Assembly (NCBI GenBank): GCA_002633025.1
Contig: NMRB01001135.1
Span: 89,443-153,442 of the forward strand
Reading direction: 5' to 3'
From: Notospermus geniculatus
Taxonomy: Eukaryota; Nemertea; Pilidiophora; Heteronemertea; Lineidae
Length of the DNA stretch: 64,000 bases
Position 1 is the stretch's first letter. Every line of letters starts with the position of its first letter. Shown here piece after piece: positions 41,600-52,787 of this stretch. The notes beneath the pieces were generated by a model. The model did no database searches. It worked only from the letters and a program-made list of their open reading frames with translations, and was not told the origin of the DNA. The translations under genes and the position numbers were made by a program.

Positions 41600-43528
41600 T
41601 AAAATTACTCACATAAATTACTCATCATGTGTGTTTATCTGCCAATACACGGCTGCTGAAGCCTGGGGTAATGAGAGGCGGAGCGCCACCCCTGGAGTCA
41701 CCTTGTGAACCCTGTCGCCGACAGGCTTGTCATGTAGTTACGTCCATGATAACGGCAAATGGCAATGGCGTTGTCAAGATCATAATTGTCAATCTAAGCG
41801 CTCCCGTTGATCTAACATATCATACCTTTTTTGCAGCCCAAACAGAGGATTACATGAAGATATCAATTCAGTTTACTATCTAGAATGCACCAGCTTCCAC
41901 TCTGACCATCATTTCGGCAATTATAGGATGTCGACACAGTTCTGCGGTCCACTGTAGCCCAAACAGCGGACTGCATGAAGATATCATTTCGGTTCAGAAT
42001 CTGGAATGCTTCAACTCTGGGGCCATGTCGATTTAGCCCTTACGGTACTGACTATCTGTGAAAAGTGTACATTTCGTAACATGAATTTCTGATGTCTCTA
42101 CAAAAATGCGCCTAGCTCACACAATTCGCAACCAAAACTGGTGACAAGGCACTCATTCTGGAGGCAACTAAATGCGCCACGACCTCATGCAGGTTTGCTT
42201 CTTCCAAAATGTTTGTGAGAGAAGCGATTCATAGCCGAAGGTGCAAGTTGTCAGGAAATAGTCGCGTTCGGCCTACTTTTTCGTCAGGTTTCCAATCTTT
42301 AAACGTCTATATCTCGATAACCGCTGCTCCTACGAGTCTGTCGCTTGGTCAAAATGCTTTTTTTCTCCTCTTTCTTTTGGCGCCAGTCGCGTCGTCGTAG
42401 CTGCTTCCGTTCCGGAGATATGGCCATTTTGTCACAACATGTCCGATTTGCACTTTGGAGTCTGCTAGTCTAGACCCCGGGAGACGCTTTAAAACGCAAT
42501 TTTAGCCAGGTTTCTTCAAATGGAGCAAAATCGCGCATTGGGGGGGGGGGGTAGTCTCGCATTAAAAAATACGCAAAGAGAACGCGGATCGGTCCACTGG
42601 TTACGATTCTATGCCAGTTTGAATGTGCAAGGGTGTGTGCTACAGGCCAATCTCGCCAAACGGCGAGATCCGCCCCGAAAGGGTTAGAGGAATCGGAGGA
42701 ATCAGAGGAATCGGAAGAATCCGGCCTGTAGAACAATATGGATCAGTCTCCATGCATCGCCGCTAGATGGCTTTACTCACATTCACTTATCATTGATTTC
42801 TTTGTCGAGGCACGATTTGAAACGGCTACAGTGTGGCAATTCAAATCTTGGGATACGCTGGGGAAGAAGTTCCGGCACGTCACACTCGAGCAGACGACGC
42901 ATCAGAAAATCGTCGCTTACTCCTTCAGTTTAAAATGTTTTGAACTTTAATAACCTCATGTAACAATGTTGAGTTATGCCCTTTCCATTACGATTGCCTT
43001 TATCGCGAAATTATTGCGTATTCGAGTCTATTTCACACAAAATACACGCATAACCCCATGTTCACATGCATTTTGCCATTTTGCAACGGTTCGCCGTGGA
43101 TCAGGGACGGATTCCTTCAGCATGGCATCAACACGGTAAATTCTGATTATTTTTCAATCATTTCCATGCGTCGAAGTATGAGTTTCTGTTTGTGCGACCC
43201 TTGAATATGATCACTACAATGCCAGTGCTTCGAATATGCCTTGAATGACCAAACATTTCACCGTTTCAGTGAACTGATTGCCTCTGCTTGCATGCGGCTT
43301 CCGTTTTGCTAGTGCATACTGAAGAGGAAAAAAGCCACTGAGGAAGTTTCGACACATTCAGATCTGACCATATATCCTGCAGAGACCCCACCCCCACCCA
43401 GTCTCTTCACAGTCTAGACCGGATTGTATTCACCGCCGCTACTAGAAACGGGCAGAAATATGATTGACAGCTGTATTGGTGAAGTCTTCACTTGGAGGTA
43501 CCTAATATCAATTTCAATTGAAAACATG
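41600..43528. other. Intergenic, no supported gene
   Basis: Two related segments near 41835 and 41957 share GCCCAAACAG(A/C)GGA and CATGAAGATATCA. There is a G10 tract at about 42541 and a run of GGAATCxGAGGAATC-type words at 42688-42720, echoed near 50915. No exon or domain recognised. Confidence 0.35.
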
Positions 43529-43530
43529 TA

Positions 43531-44809
43531 CACTCATGGCCAAAAGTAAATGCACAGCAGTTTATCTTGAATATCTCCAAACCAATGGGGTGGAGAAAAT
43601 TGAATCCGACATATGTAGTAGTAAATTTTCCTGGCTATCTAATGGTATCAACGTCGAAAAAATCCACTGAAATCCGCATTTGACAGAAGGAATTTTGTAA
43701 AGGTATGTTTTTTGCTACTTTTTTATTTGCAGGATTTCATTCAAAATTTTTATATCACTGTGTTCTACTCATCGAGGCCTTTCATAATATATCCTGAAAT
43801 TTCAAATATTCCGTGTAGAAGTGTGATTTTGGGGCACTTTTATCAAAATTATGTTGGCCATGATTGCAACACCTTTGACAGAGCCCCTTGAACCCGATGG
43901 ATGGTCATGCCGGTAGATAGAAATCAATGGCCATTGAATAGTTTGTGGGATTGACGGGGTGCCAATAGGGTGTGAATTGGTCAACTAACAGGAATCCACT
44001 GAATTGACGCAGCATGTTATGGAAATTGACCATGCATGATAAACGCGACCTTCAGCCACAACTGGGTTTCTTTATTCATTGTGAACGAGAAATGACAATA
44101 CTTAGTTTTCATTCACCACCACAACTCACAATAGTGCAGAGGCCTGTGTCAAAGGTGTTGTTGCACGCGTGGCCAAAAATATTTGAATAAAAGTGCCCCA
44201 AAATCACATTTCGACACGGAATATTTGAAATTTTAGGATATTTTATGAAAGGCCTCGATGAGTAGAACACAGTGATATAAAAATTTTCAATGAAATCATG
44301 CAAAAGAATCCACTGAATGGACGCAGCCTGTTATGGAAATTGACCATGCATGATAAACGCGACCTTCAGCCACAACTGGGTTTCTTTATTCATTGTGAAC
44401 GAGAAATGACAATACTTAGTTTTCATTCACCACCACAACTCACAATGGTGCAGAGGCCTGTGTCAAAGGTGTTGCACGCGTGGCCAAAAATATTTGAATA
44501 AAAGTGCCCCAAAATCACATGTCTACACGGAATATTTGAAATTTTAGGATATTTTATGAAAGGCCTCGATGAGTAGAACACAGTGATATAAAAATTTTCA
44601 ATGAAATCATGCAAATAAAAAAGTAGCAAAAAACACGCCTTTACAAAATTCCTTCTGTCCAATGCGGTTTTCAGCGGATTTTTCGACGCTGATACCATTA
44701 GATAGCCAGGAAAATTTACCACTACATATGTCGAATTCAATTGTCTTCAGCCCATTGTTTTGGAGATATTCAAGATAAACTGCTGTCCATTTACTTTTGG
44801 CCATGAGTG
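43531..44809. mobile_element. Tc1-like long-TIR element, copy 1
   Basis: The ends CACTCATGGCCAAAAGTAAA and TTTACTTTTGGCCATGAGTG are flanked by TA (43529-43530 and 44810-44811). A CAxTxxTGGCCAAAA terminus is typical of Tc1-type elements. The TIRs are long (over 250 bp). No DDE transposase can be read; the short frames are repeat by-products. The right half carries a 315-bp tandem duplication. Confidence 0.7.
43992..44617 (+). repeat. Internal 315-bp tandem duplication
   Basis: 43992-44306 and 44307-44617 are direct copies, starting GAATCCACTGAAT(T/G)GACG and ending AATGAAATCATGCAAA. They differ at only a few bases (for instance a TTG insertion in the first copy near 44159). Copies at 51012 and 60185 lack the duplication. 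Confidence 0.8.
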
Positions 44810-44819
44810 TACATACATT

Positions 44820-45840
44820 TTGCCAAATAATTCAAAAACTATAAAAAAATTGGAGTTGATTCAAATTTTCACAGGCTCGATAGGCATTTGTTGTGAATAT
44901 CATATTTGAGTTTCATTAAATTCCAATGATTCTAATTCTTTTTATTTGCAATTTTCTCAGACAATGTAAATATCATACGAAATCGCCGCCATTTCACAGC
45001 CCTGAAACCAGTATCCTTACACCCCTGCCGGGAACGGTAAATATCACGCTATTCAATAAAACGGGCCTAATATGCTTTAGACTACTATATTCCGATCAAA
45101 AGGAGCCAATTATGAATNTTCTCATAGGTTGAGCGAAGAATGGGGTAAATTCGCGATCGACCGGCCACGTGCTTCGCCATTTTTGTCCATTCGGAGACCC
45201 AACCTGGGCAAATTTTTCTGTAAATCTCACCCGATTTTCATGATGGTAACGATTTTCAGGAGCACCACACACTTATAAACACAAAGCTGGGCGAAAAGCC
45301 CACAGAAAACGGCCAAAAGCCCACAGAAAACGGCCAAATGTGTGACCCACCGGCAAATCCTTCGTTGAAAGCCATTAAAACATCGACTTCCGGCTTGGTC
45401 CAAAGAAAACGGCAAAATGCGCATGCGCGAATTATCCATGGCAATGACCTAATTACGAAGTTTGATCTCATCTATAGGCCACAGGCCTAGGCCTACCTTT
45501 TTCGGGCAGCCCAAGACGATGCAAGAAGGAAGGCAGTGTAGGCCTAATAACGTTTAGCAGGCATATTGTGCGTGGTTGAGAACTATTGTATTGATTGAAA
45601 ATTATTGTGTGATTGAAAACTAATAAAATTAATAAAGTGAAGCAGTGAAAATTGGCATAGACAGCGGATCGAGAGGGCACTCAGTGCAGTGTGTGTATGC
45701 ACGTGCAATGCGACAGCGCCGCCTTCCGTCTTCAGTCTCAGTTAGACGCGAGTTGACACGCAGACCAATTCAGACATCTCCCAGAACAATTCTACGATAC
45801 ATAAAAATAATCAATAGGTGAAAAAGATGAACGGGAAGTC
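44820..45840. other. Intergenic, no supported gene
   Basis: A 24-bp segment built on CCCACAGAAAACGGCCAAA is duplicated in tandem (45299-45343). Otherwise AT-rich with no recognised feature. Confidence 0.35.
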
Positions 45841-47560
45841 AATTTCCAGAATCTTAGCAAATTTTCGACCCCAACCGGGGTCTTCTTCAGGCTGGCACTT
45901 TCAAGTCGAGCTACCAGAAGTGTAATGAGCTGGATCCCAACATTACAAACAAGTAAATCTGAAATAAAGAAACCCTGTGCAAACAGGAGGTGTGGAAAGT
46001 AATAGATGAATAGAAACAAAGCCCCATTGTTAAGTGCTGGGGCTAATTGAAGACCTGTAAAACAGAAACAGGGTATGATTAGTACACGTGTGGTTTTAGA
46101 AAAGAGCCATATAAACATGGCTTGTGTAATTAGTGAGTAAACGTATGGAAAAAAGAGACAAAAGAGGCAATAGAGTTGCAAACTGCCACTCCAAAAACCA
46201 AAAGAAAGGAATCAGTAGAAGATAAATAGAAGGAAGCGTGATTAAGCTGAAAGAAAAAGTTTTATAAATTATGGCATGTTTAATATATGACGCGCAGAAG
46301 TATGACATGAGGATGTCATACGACAAGTAAAAATGACATGCAGAGGGAGTAAACATATATGCAACACAGATAACAAGAGGCAACGAGACTGCCACCTACA
46401 TAACAAGAGCAGGACATCGGAGCGATGTCAATGGTATGGTTTCCGATGAGAAGTTTACAACTCAGAACTAGTTATGTGACATCACTTAATGAGGCAGTCT
46501 TACACCATTCTGATTTTAGCTGGGTCATTTACAAAATCAACCATAACTTTCTTACCGCTTGGAATTTTTTCACCAAATAAAAAGCTTTTTCACTGTAATT
46601 CTGTGCCAAATGATGATACAAGCTGCAAAAAATGGTGCAATAAGGACTTTAATTCAGGCTTCTAATTCGTTTTCTCCTGAAATTCCGATGAGATTTGCGC
46701 TTTATAACTATTTGACCTTGACCTTGACCTCTGACCTTCAAGGTCATTGCATAATCTGAACGCTCATCCTTGATAACCTAGGTATAGGTGAAGGTTTTAG
46801 GCTTCTACCATCACGAGATTCTGACTTATGTCATGTTATCAAATTTGAATATCATGATATCACCAAATATCATGCGACCGAGCAGGTGCAAACAGAAAAT
46901 TTCAGTTGCAATAATGTCCGTCGATGAGCTATGATGTTGTGATACCAGTTTCAAGCTGCTTACTGCGGCAGATTTCCCGATATGTCAAAATATCAAATTT
47001 GATATATCAATATCATTATGATACTGACACTGGACAATAAATTCGTTTATGCCAGTATCTTGCCAAGGGTCATAAACATAGGGAAGGAACTTGTTACTAG
47101 TGCTCTAGCTGGCCTCGGCGACAAGTTATTCAAGAAACATGAGTGTGACAGACAAAATCTCAACTTTTGATATATCAATTTCACCATGAACCAGGTATCG
47201 GAGACCGGAAATTTCATTCCAACTTGTAGCTCAGGTCATGTTACTTGGGGGGTAGGTCACATCAGGTCTGTAGCTCTTGCAGGAACAAAGTTACAGGTGT
47301 GACAGGCTGATGGCGTCAGAAAAAGATGAATAGATTGAATGAAAGGCTAAAACGGCCAATGCAACTCACTGGCACACGAAACGAATAGGGAAAGGGCAAT
47401 GGAAGAAAAAGGCCTAAACCAGAAAGGGAGCAAACATGCCCTCCATAACTGGAAAAAATAATAAAATAAGGCCTAATAAGGGGAGAAAAGGAAAAGGAAC
47501 CAAATACCATTTTTTTGGCCCTGACACTTAAGCTGGTAAAGCTATGGCGTTATCAGAAAC
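45841..47560 (-). mobile_element. 3' tail of the minus-strand Penelope-like copy, with an insertion
   Basis: Read on the minus strand, 47560 down to about 47320 matches the start of the PLE tail (TTTTCCAGTTATGGAGGGCA, GGTTTAGGCCTT). About 46405 down to 45845 matches the rest (TTTCTTTCAGCT, TTAGCCCCAGCA, GCACAGG), up to the ribozyme-like motif. The 0.9 kb in between (about 46405-47315) has no match in the 57-60 kb copy and is presumed inserted; it contains a TGACCTTGACC cluster at 46716-46745 and no gene. Confidence 0.6.
45845..45901 (-). ncRNA. Hammerhead-ribozyme-like motif (Penelope-like tail)
   Basis: Minus strand: CCAG, CCTGAAGAA, stem II GACCCC-GGTT-GGGGTC, GAA, stem III AATTT-GCTA-AGATT (one G-U pair), C, then TGGAAATTG. 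Stem III and the C before TGG fit the U16.1-H17 cleavage position of a hammerhead. Stem I is short (CCA/TGG or CCAG/CTGG). One extra A separates the core from stem II. Confidence 0.4.
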
Positions 47561-48186
47561 TCAGCATCTGGTGTTGAGACCTGACGGGGAGATGGTTTTA
47601 AGGGTCCACATCCACCACAACTCTGTTCTGAGGAGGGTCGTCTCATCCGGACATGTCTCCAGTATGGTGAACATCAGGTCCTTGACAGAATGTCCTGGCA
47701 GTTTGAAGTGGGCATAGAGTAACGAGCAGTCACGATCATCCTCTTTCCCTAGCCTGGTGTTGGACTTGTGGTTGCTCATCCTTTTACGGAAGCATGTGGT
47801 CTGTCCGACGTATTGATTGATTGTGGGGCATCTGGTACAGGTGATGCAGTAGACAACATTACTGTCACAATCAGTGTGGCTCCTCAGGCGAAGTTGATAG
47901 GACCCTCCGGTGGAGGAGCTAGTGATGTGGGACTGGGATGGTAAGGAGATACAGAGTTGACATTTCCGACCCCTCTTAGGTCCCTTCCGTGAGCATGGGT
48001 CACAGGTGGGCTTAGCCTGTTTGGTGTCCGGGGTGGGGACCTTGGCTCTAACAAGCACATCACGGAGATTTTTGGGTCTCCGGAATGCAATGAGGGGTGG
48101 CTCAGAGTAGCATTCCTTCATTGAGCGGTTCAAATGGAGAATTGACAGGAAACGGCGTGTGATAGCCGAGATGTCTGGCAGTCCAT
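47561..48186 (-). pseudogene. Penelope-like GIY-YIG endonuclease fragment
   Basis: Reads LPDISAITRRFLSILHLN, the CxxC...CxxC segment (CDPCSRKGPKRGRKCQLC) and the GIY-YIG module VVYCITCTRC...YVGQTTCFRKRM, then TILETCPDETTLLRTELWWM. Ends SGLNTRC before a TGA. Close to the C-terminus of the 57.5-59.4 kb protein. The upstream part is displaced by the MITE at 48187; this is the 3' part of a 5'-truncated PLE. Confidence 0.85.
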
Positions 48187-48447
48187 CACTGTTAAAAATG
48201 CTCACAGCATTTTGCTGGCAGCAGAGTAACACAGCACTTTTCTGTATTTTGACACCACCCGTTTACTGTATTTTGACGGCCAAATGGTATAAATTCTACA
48301 ACAAATGCTGTCTTCTAAACTGAGAAACTGTAATCTTGCTGTTAAATTCCAGTGAAAAAACAGCAGTTCGCAGTGAAATTAATTTTACATCAAATACCGG
48401 TATGCAGTGAAAATTCTGCTTTAAATTTACAGATATTTTTAACAATG
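48187..48447. repeat. MITE inserted in the Penelope-like copy
   Basis: The ends CACTGTTAAAAAT and ATTTTTAACAATG are inverted (one mismatch). Comparing with the uninterrupted copy shows the PLE codons ...YHPGLPDI... split exactly here, so the insertion is confirmed by the empty-site sequence at about 58740. Internal CAGTGAAATT/AATTCCAGTG-type words. Confidence 0.75.
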
Positions 48448-48812
48448 CAGGGTGGTAAGTGAGGACTAAGGGGATCTTGCGGGGTTTAGAGGACTGCTGG
48501 TTGTCTTGGACCCCACTTCCGTTGGCACTCTGGTTAGCATGGTGACCACCATCAACAGCTCCGTCTCTACTCCCATCCTGGGTATTGATTTCCATATTTG
48601 TGGGAGGGCGGGCCCCTGGTGGTCATGATGTTGCATCGCCCTTTCTACCTCCTTCGCAACCTTCTGTCTGTTATGGCCTTGTCTGTGAGAAAACCAAGCA
48701 AATTCTGTAGGTGTTTCAAAGCAGCTGACCGTTCTGAGCAGATGGACAGGATGCGGAGGGCTTGGGAAAAGGGGATGGCACGTTTAACATGACCAGGGTG
48801 ACACGATGCTGG
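48448..48812 (-). pseudogene. Penelope-like fragment, RT C-terminal/linker region
   Basis: Minus strand reads ASCHPGHVKRAIPFSQALRI, LSICSERSAALKHLQNLLGF, then after a one-base slip INTQDGSRDGAVDGGHHANQ and KIPLVLTYHP. Collinear with residues 285-405 of the intact second frame at 57531-59369. Bounded by the MITE at 48447 and the large insertion at 48813. Confidence 0.8.
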
Positions 48813-49133
48813 ACGCAATGATCCCGGAACCCGCCGCAAGGCGGCAGCATAACACGGCGATGGCTTTTGTGGATCACTTCAAAATGATTTAGGGTGCTTT
48901 CGATTCTGACTTAACTGTAACTGGTTAAGATAACTATTTTGTTCGTTTGTGACATAACCCTAACCGGTTAGGGCTAACCGCCTAACCACCTCTGGAGATG
49001 GTTAAGCAGTCACGAACCGAAAAAGGTTAGCTAACCATTCCGTTCGTTTCTGCGACTCGCCGCGAACCGATTCTGGTTAGGAATGGTTAGCAGCGGAAGT
49101 GCTTTTTATTGTGCCTTAACCGTAACTGGTGCC

Positions 49134-49843
49134 GAATGGGTCAATGTCGTCCTGGGTATACCTTATATTTACCCAGGATCATCCTGGGTAATCCTTTTCT
49201 TTATCCAGGACGGCCCTGGGTAAACATAAGGATCCTTAACTTTACCCAGATTGGAGTTCCCGAGTGGTGTAGTGTAGTGATTTTGATATTCAGCGTAAAT
49301 CATGAAATGAAGGGTGGCCTCGAACTAGGCCTATAGCTCCTAAGTCCTTGAGAATTTACTATCGGTCCTTTTTGAAAAGTTGTAGGGATTGGTCTTTTCT
49401 CCTTATTCCACACCCTGGAGCAGGTATAGCGGTAATTTTCAGCCCTTTCGAGTTATGATCGTACTGCATGTTCTGCAAAAAGTAAATTCATGAAAATGAC
49501 GAAATGCACACGGATCATACATGTTCTACCTAGGCCTATCGCTCCTAAGTCCTTGAGAATTTACTATCAGTCCCTTTTGAAAAGTTGTAGGGATTGGTTT
49601 TGTCTTCCCATTGCAAACCCCGGAGGAGGTATAGCGGTAATTTTCAGCCCTTTTTAGCAATGATCCTACTGTATGTTCTCTGCCGAAAGAGGCGCACGTA
49701 CAGCATGATTCGGCGGGAACTCCCAAGCTGGGTAAAGTTAAGGATCCTTATGTTTACCCAGGATGATCCTGGGTAAAGAAAATGATTACCCAGGATAATC
49801 ATGGGTAAACCTAAGGTATACCCAGGACGACATTGACCCATTC
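49134..49843. repeat. Nested element with TIRs of about 130 bp (TACCCAGGA words)
   Basis: 49134-49265 and 49705-49843 are inverted: GAATGGGTCAATGTCGTCCT / AGGACGACATTGACCCATTC, GTAAACATAAGGATCCTTAA / TTAAGGATCCTTATGTTTAC and TTGGAGTTCCCG / CGGGAACTCCCAA. CGTAACTGGT occurs just outside both ends (about 49120 and 49847) and may be the target duplication (9-10 bp). Confidence 0.7.
49329..49688 (+). repeat. Two direct copies of about 155 bp inside the nested element
   Basis: CCTATAGCTCCTAAGTCCTT to CAGCCCTTTCGAG (from 49329) and CCTATCGCTCCTAAGTCCTT to CAGCCCTTTTTAG (from 49537) are direct copies with about 10% differences. Both include GGTATAGCGGTAATTTTCAG. Confidence 0.75.
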
Positions 49844-50447
49844 AGCGTAACTGGTTACAGTCCGACATGTTCTAACATATCTTGCCGTAACTTTCTTGTT
49901 CTATTGTAACCAGCTAACCATCAATAACCGGCTGATGTTAACCTTAACAGGTTATGTCACAATCGAAAGTACCCTATGTGTTCCTTTCGCATGGTTGTGA
50001 TTGTGCGAGGCCCAGTTTTCTATGATCGGGCCAAGTTTGAGAGCTCTATTCGCCTGGAATGATTTAGATACCATTAACTGATGTTGGTAATGATTCACGT
50101 TGTCTTTGAAGAACTTTGACTTCGCAGGAAATTGCTTTTGAACGAATTAGGTCAAGGATTGATGACGCGGCAGCTTCTGCGTATGATGAGAAATAGGTCG
50201 ATTTTGTGAGGTCATGCATTTTCCAACCAGGCAGGTGTTTGGATGACGTATGAACATTCTGTGCACTATTCGAGCAACTCGGACATGTTCGCCGATGTGG
50301 ATAGTCCACGTGGCTTTCGGGGGGTGCCTTTGTATGGCATCTATGGGGTCTATATATACGGTGCTCAATAAACCCGCAAACCCGCTGCTCAGTAAGGTAG
50401 CCCGGGTAGGCTAGTTCACATCCAATTTGCAAGCTTCCTCATTTCGT

Positions 50448-50485
50448 GAGAGGGTGCATTGGCTTTATGCACAATGCACCCTCTC
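50448..50485. repeat. Short perfect hairpin
   Basis: GAGAGGGTGCATTG pairs exactly with CAATGCACCCTCTC around a 10-nt loop, within the 1.9-kb insertion. Function unknown. Confidence 0.65.
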
Positions 50486-50703
50486 ATTCATCAAAGTTGT
50501 TTGGCGACAGTCCAACCTGTGCCGGGCGGTATAGGCCCTTACTTTCATCTGCGTGGATGCAATCCTTGTGCCGGTGGCGGGGTACCTGTTTTCATTCAAC
50601 TTCTATTTCTAAAACGATTCTTTTTCTTTTTGGAAAACCACATCAGGTCGATCATCCCACTCTTAATCCCAAAATATAAACTGCGCCCTTGTTCCGATAA
50701 CCC

Positions 50704-50827
50704 CTGGGTGGCGGTATTGGTGAGTGTCCGAGGGTTTTACATAGACGTCAGTAACAATCCTTGAGTCACGGAGTCTGACAGTGACATCCAAAAAGTTCTG
50801 GGATGATGGGGATGCATCCCAGGTGAT
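50704..50827 (-). pseudogene. Penelope-like fragment, RT distal motif
   Basis: Minus strand translates as TWDASPSSQNFLDVTVRLRD, then SRIVTDVYVKPSDTHQYRHP, matching residues 244-283 of the intact frame (FLDVTVKL is the post-YxDD RT motif). Truncated at the 5' side (about 50827) and joined to 48812 if the 1.9-kb insertion is removed. Confidence 0.8.
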
Positions 50828-51011
50828 GAAAAAAATGCTGTATAATAATTCACTGATAATTGACATTTCATTATTACAATGTTTCCATGGATTTGTCTTC
50901 CTAATTTCTCAGATTCCTCTGATTCCTCTAAATCGACATGGCCAACTCTGGCCATTTAATATTTCGGCAATGACAGGATGTCGACATAGCTCTGGCAATC
51001 TTTTCAATGTA

Positions 51012-51969
51012 CACTCATGGTCAAAAATAAATGGACAGCAGTTTATCTTGAATATCTCCAAACCAATGGGGTGGAGAAAGTTCGTCCCGACATGTATAGT
51101 AGAAAGAAAATTTTCCTGGCTATCTAATGGTATCAGCGTCGAAAAAGTCTGCTGAAAGCCGCATTTGACAGAAGGAATTTTGTAACGGCATGTCTTTTGC
51201 TACTTTCTTATTTGCACGATTTCATTCAAAATTTTTATATCACTGTGTTCTATTCATCGAGGCCTTTCATATTATACCCTGTTATTTCAAATACTGTGTG
51301 TAGAAATGTGATTTTGGGGCACTTTTATCATAATTTTGTTGCCCATGCTTGCAACACCTTTGACAGAGCCCCTTGAACCCAATGGTCGTGCTGGTGGATA
51401 AAACTCAATGGCCACTGAATAGTTTGTGGGATTGACGGGGTGTCAACAGGCTGTGAATTGGTCAACTACCAGGAATCCAATGAATTGACGCAGCCTGTTA
51501 TGGAAATTGACGCTGCATAACAAACACGACCTTCATCCAAGACTGGGTTTCTTTACTCATTGTGAAAGAGAAATGACAACACTCAGTTTTCATTCACCAC
51601 CACAACTCACAATAGTGCACAGGCCTGTGTCAAAGGCGTTGGACGTGTGGCCAAAAATATTTTGATAAAAGTGGCTCAAAGTCATATTTCTACACAGAAT
51701 AGTTGAAATTTTAGGATATGTTATGAAAGGCCTCGATGAGTAGAACACAGTGATATAAAAAATTTTAATGAAATCATGCAAATAAAAAAGTAGCAAGAAA
51801 CATACCTTTACAAAATTCCTTCTGTCAAATGCGGATTTCAGCGGAATTTTTCGATGTTGATACAATTAGTTAGCCAGGAAAATTTGCTAATACATATGTC
51901 GGGACCAATTTTCTCTATCCCATTCTTTTGGGAGAAAAACTGCTGTCCATTTATTTTTGACCATGAGTG
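51012..51969. mobile_element. Tc1-like long-TIR element, copy 2
   Basis: The ends CACTCATGGTCAAAAATAAA and TTTATTTTTGACCATGAGTG are flanked by TA (51010-51011 and 51970-51971). Collinear with 43531-44809 but without the 315-bp duplication. No transposase frame. Confidence 0.7.
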
Positions 51970-52070
51970 TACATGCACAAAATGTATAATTTACAATGTA
52001 TTGTTACAGTTATGATGCAACTGGGGCTAATTCTACAAAAGCATTCCAACTTAGAATGATACTAGGCCTT

Positions 52071-52296
52071 ATGCCCGTGTCACACTGTCCCGAAATTAGA
52101 CACCCGATGGCCACACGAATATGGAATTTTGAATTTTGCGTGTAGATGGCCCCGAAGTCAACTTCCAGAATCTTGCAAATTTTCGATCCCAACCGGGGTC
52201 TTCTTCAGGCTGGCACTTATCAGTAAGTTTTCCAAAAGTTTCCATTAATTCGTATGGCCATCGGGTGTCAACTTCGGGACAGTGTGACACGGGCAT
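52071..52296. repeat. MITE (ATGCCCGTGTCACACTG) split by a Penelope-like end
   Basis: The ends ATGCCCGTGTCACACTGTCC and GGACAGTGTGACACGGGCAT pair, and inner GACACCCGATGGCC/GGCCATCGGGTGTC continues the arm. The middle (about 52155-52222) is the minus-strand Penelope-like terminal motif. Either the PLE end inserted into the MITE or the MITE captured it. Confidence 0.7.
52163..52217 (-). ncRNA. Hammerhead-ribozyme-like motif inside a MITE
   Basis: Minus strand: GCCAG, CCTGAAGAA, GACCCC-GGTT-GGGATC (one mismatch in stem II), GAA, stem III AATTT-GCA-AGATT, C, TGGAAGTTGACTTC. Same architecture as the 45845 copy, with stem III kept through a G-U pair. Confidence 0.4.
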
Positions 52297-52616
52297 TAGC
52301 AATATTCCAAATGCTTAGTTGGTTGCTTGTGAGCAAACAACTAAATCTTATTCCATAAAATCATTCTAAGGGCCATTCTTACTAGTTGCTTGCGAAAAGT
52401 TTCCTAGAATGGTGTGTTCATTGAAAAACCACCAAACCACAAGATCAATTTCACTTCACAATAGGGGAAGGGTTCATTTGTTCATTGTTGTTTTTGGCCT
52501 AAGCATTCCTGTGTGTTGTATGATGGGGTTGGGCAGCATGTGCTGCCAGCATGGCGACTTCCACGATACTGATTCCTTCTAAAAAAGAGGCAAAGAAAGC
52601 AAAAAAAACTACTTTT

Positions 52617-52730
52617 GTGCGCAGGGATATTCACATAATTACTAATCTTCTCTGCGAGAGAATCCATCGCGCGGTGATGTGTGTGTGTGTGTGGGGGGGG
52701 GGGGGGAGGGGGGGGGGGGGGGGGGGCATA
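52617..52730 (+). repeat. Duplicated block ending in GT/G tracts
   Basis: GTGCGCAGGGATATTCACAT, then CTTCTCTGCGAGAGAATCC and ATCGCGCGGTGATGTG, are repeated at 56041-56110. A (GT)n and long poly-G tract follow (52676-52726). Assembly of the G tract is doubtful. Confidence 0.6.
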
Positions 52731-52787
52731 AATTCTCCTCATAGGACGCTCAATGTTGGCGGCAACAATGTCAGTGACAGTCATTAG

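Larger units (their letters stand above)
48891..49975. mobile_element. TIR element with AGGGTGCTTTCGATT ends
   Basis: The ends AGGGTGCTTTCGATTCTGAC and the inverse of GTCACAATCGAAAGTACCCT match. Subterminal zones on both sides are dense in AACCGGTTA/TAACTGGTTA words, also inverted. Non-coding; a further element is nested in its middle. Confidence 0.65.
48813..50703. mobile_element. Unclassified insertion of 1.9 kb in the Penelope-like copy
   Basis: The PLE codons for THQYxHP and ASCHPGH, contiguous at about 58365-58395, are 1.9 kb apart here, so the segment between was inserted. The ends read ACGCAATGATCCCGGAACCC and TTGTTCCGATAACCCC. No terminal repeat and no coding domain were recognised. 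It contains a TIR element (48891-49975) and a short perfect hairpin (50448). Confidence 0.6.

Noticed and set aside
45792-46395. Hydrophobic minus-strand frames of 99-129 codons suggesting a membrane protein
   Set aside because: The region aligns with the non-coding pyrimidine-rich tail of the Penelope-like element; Phe/Leu richness follows from T/C-rich sequence.
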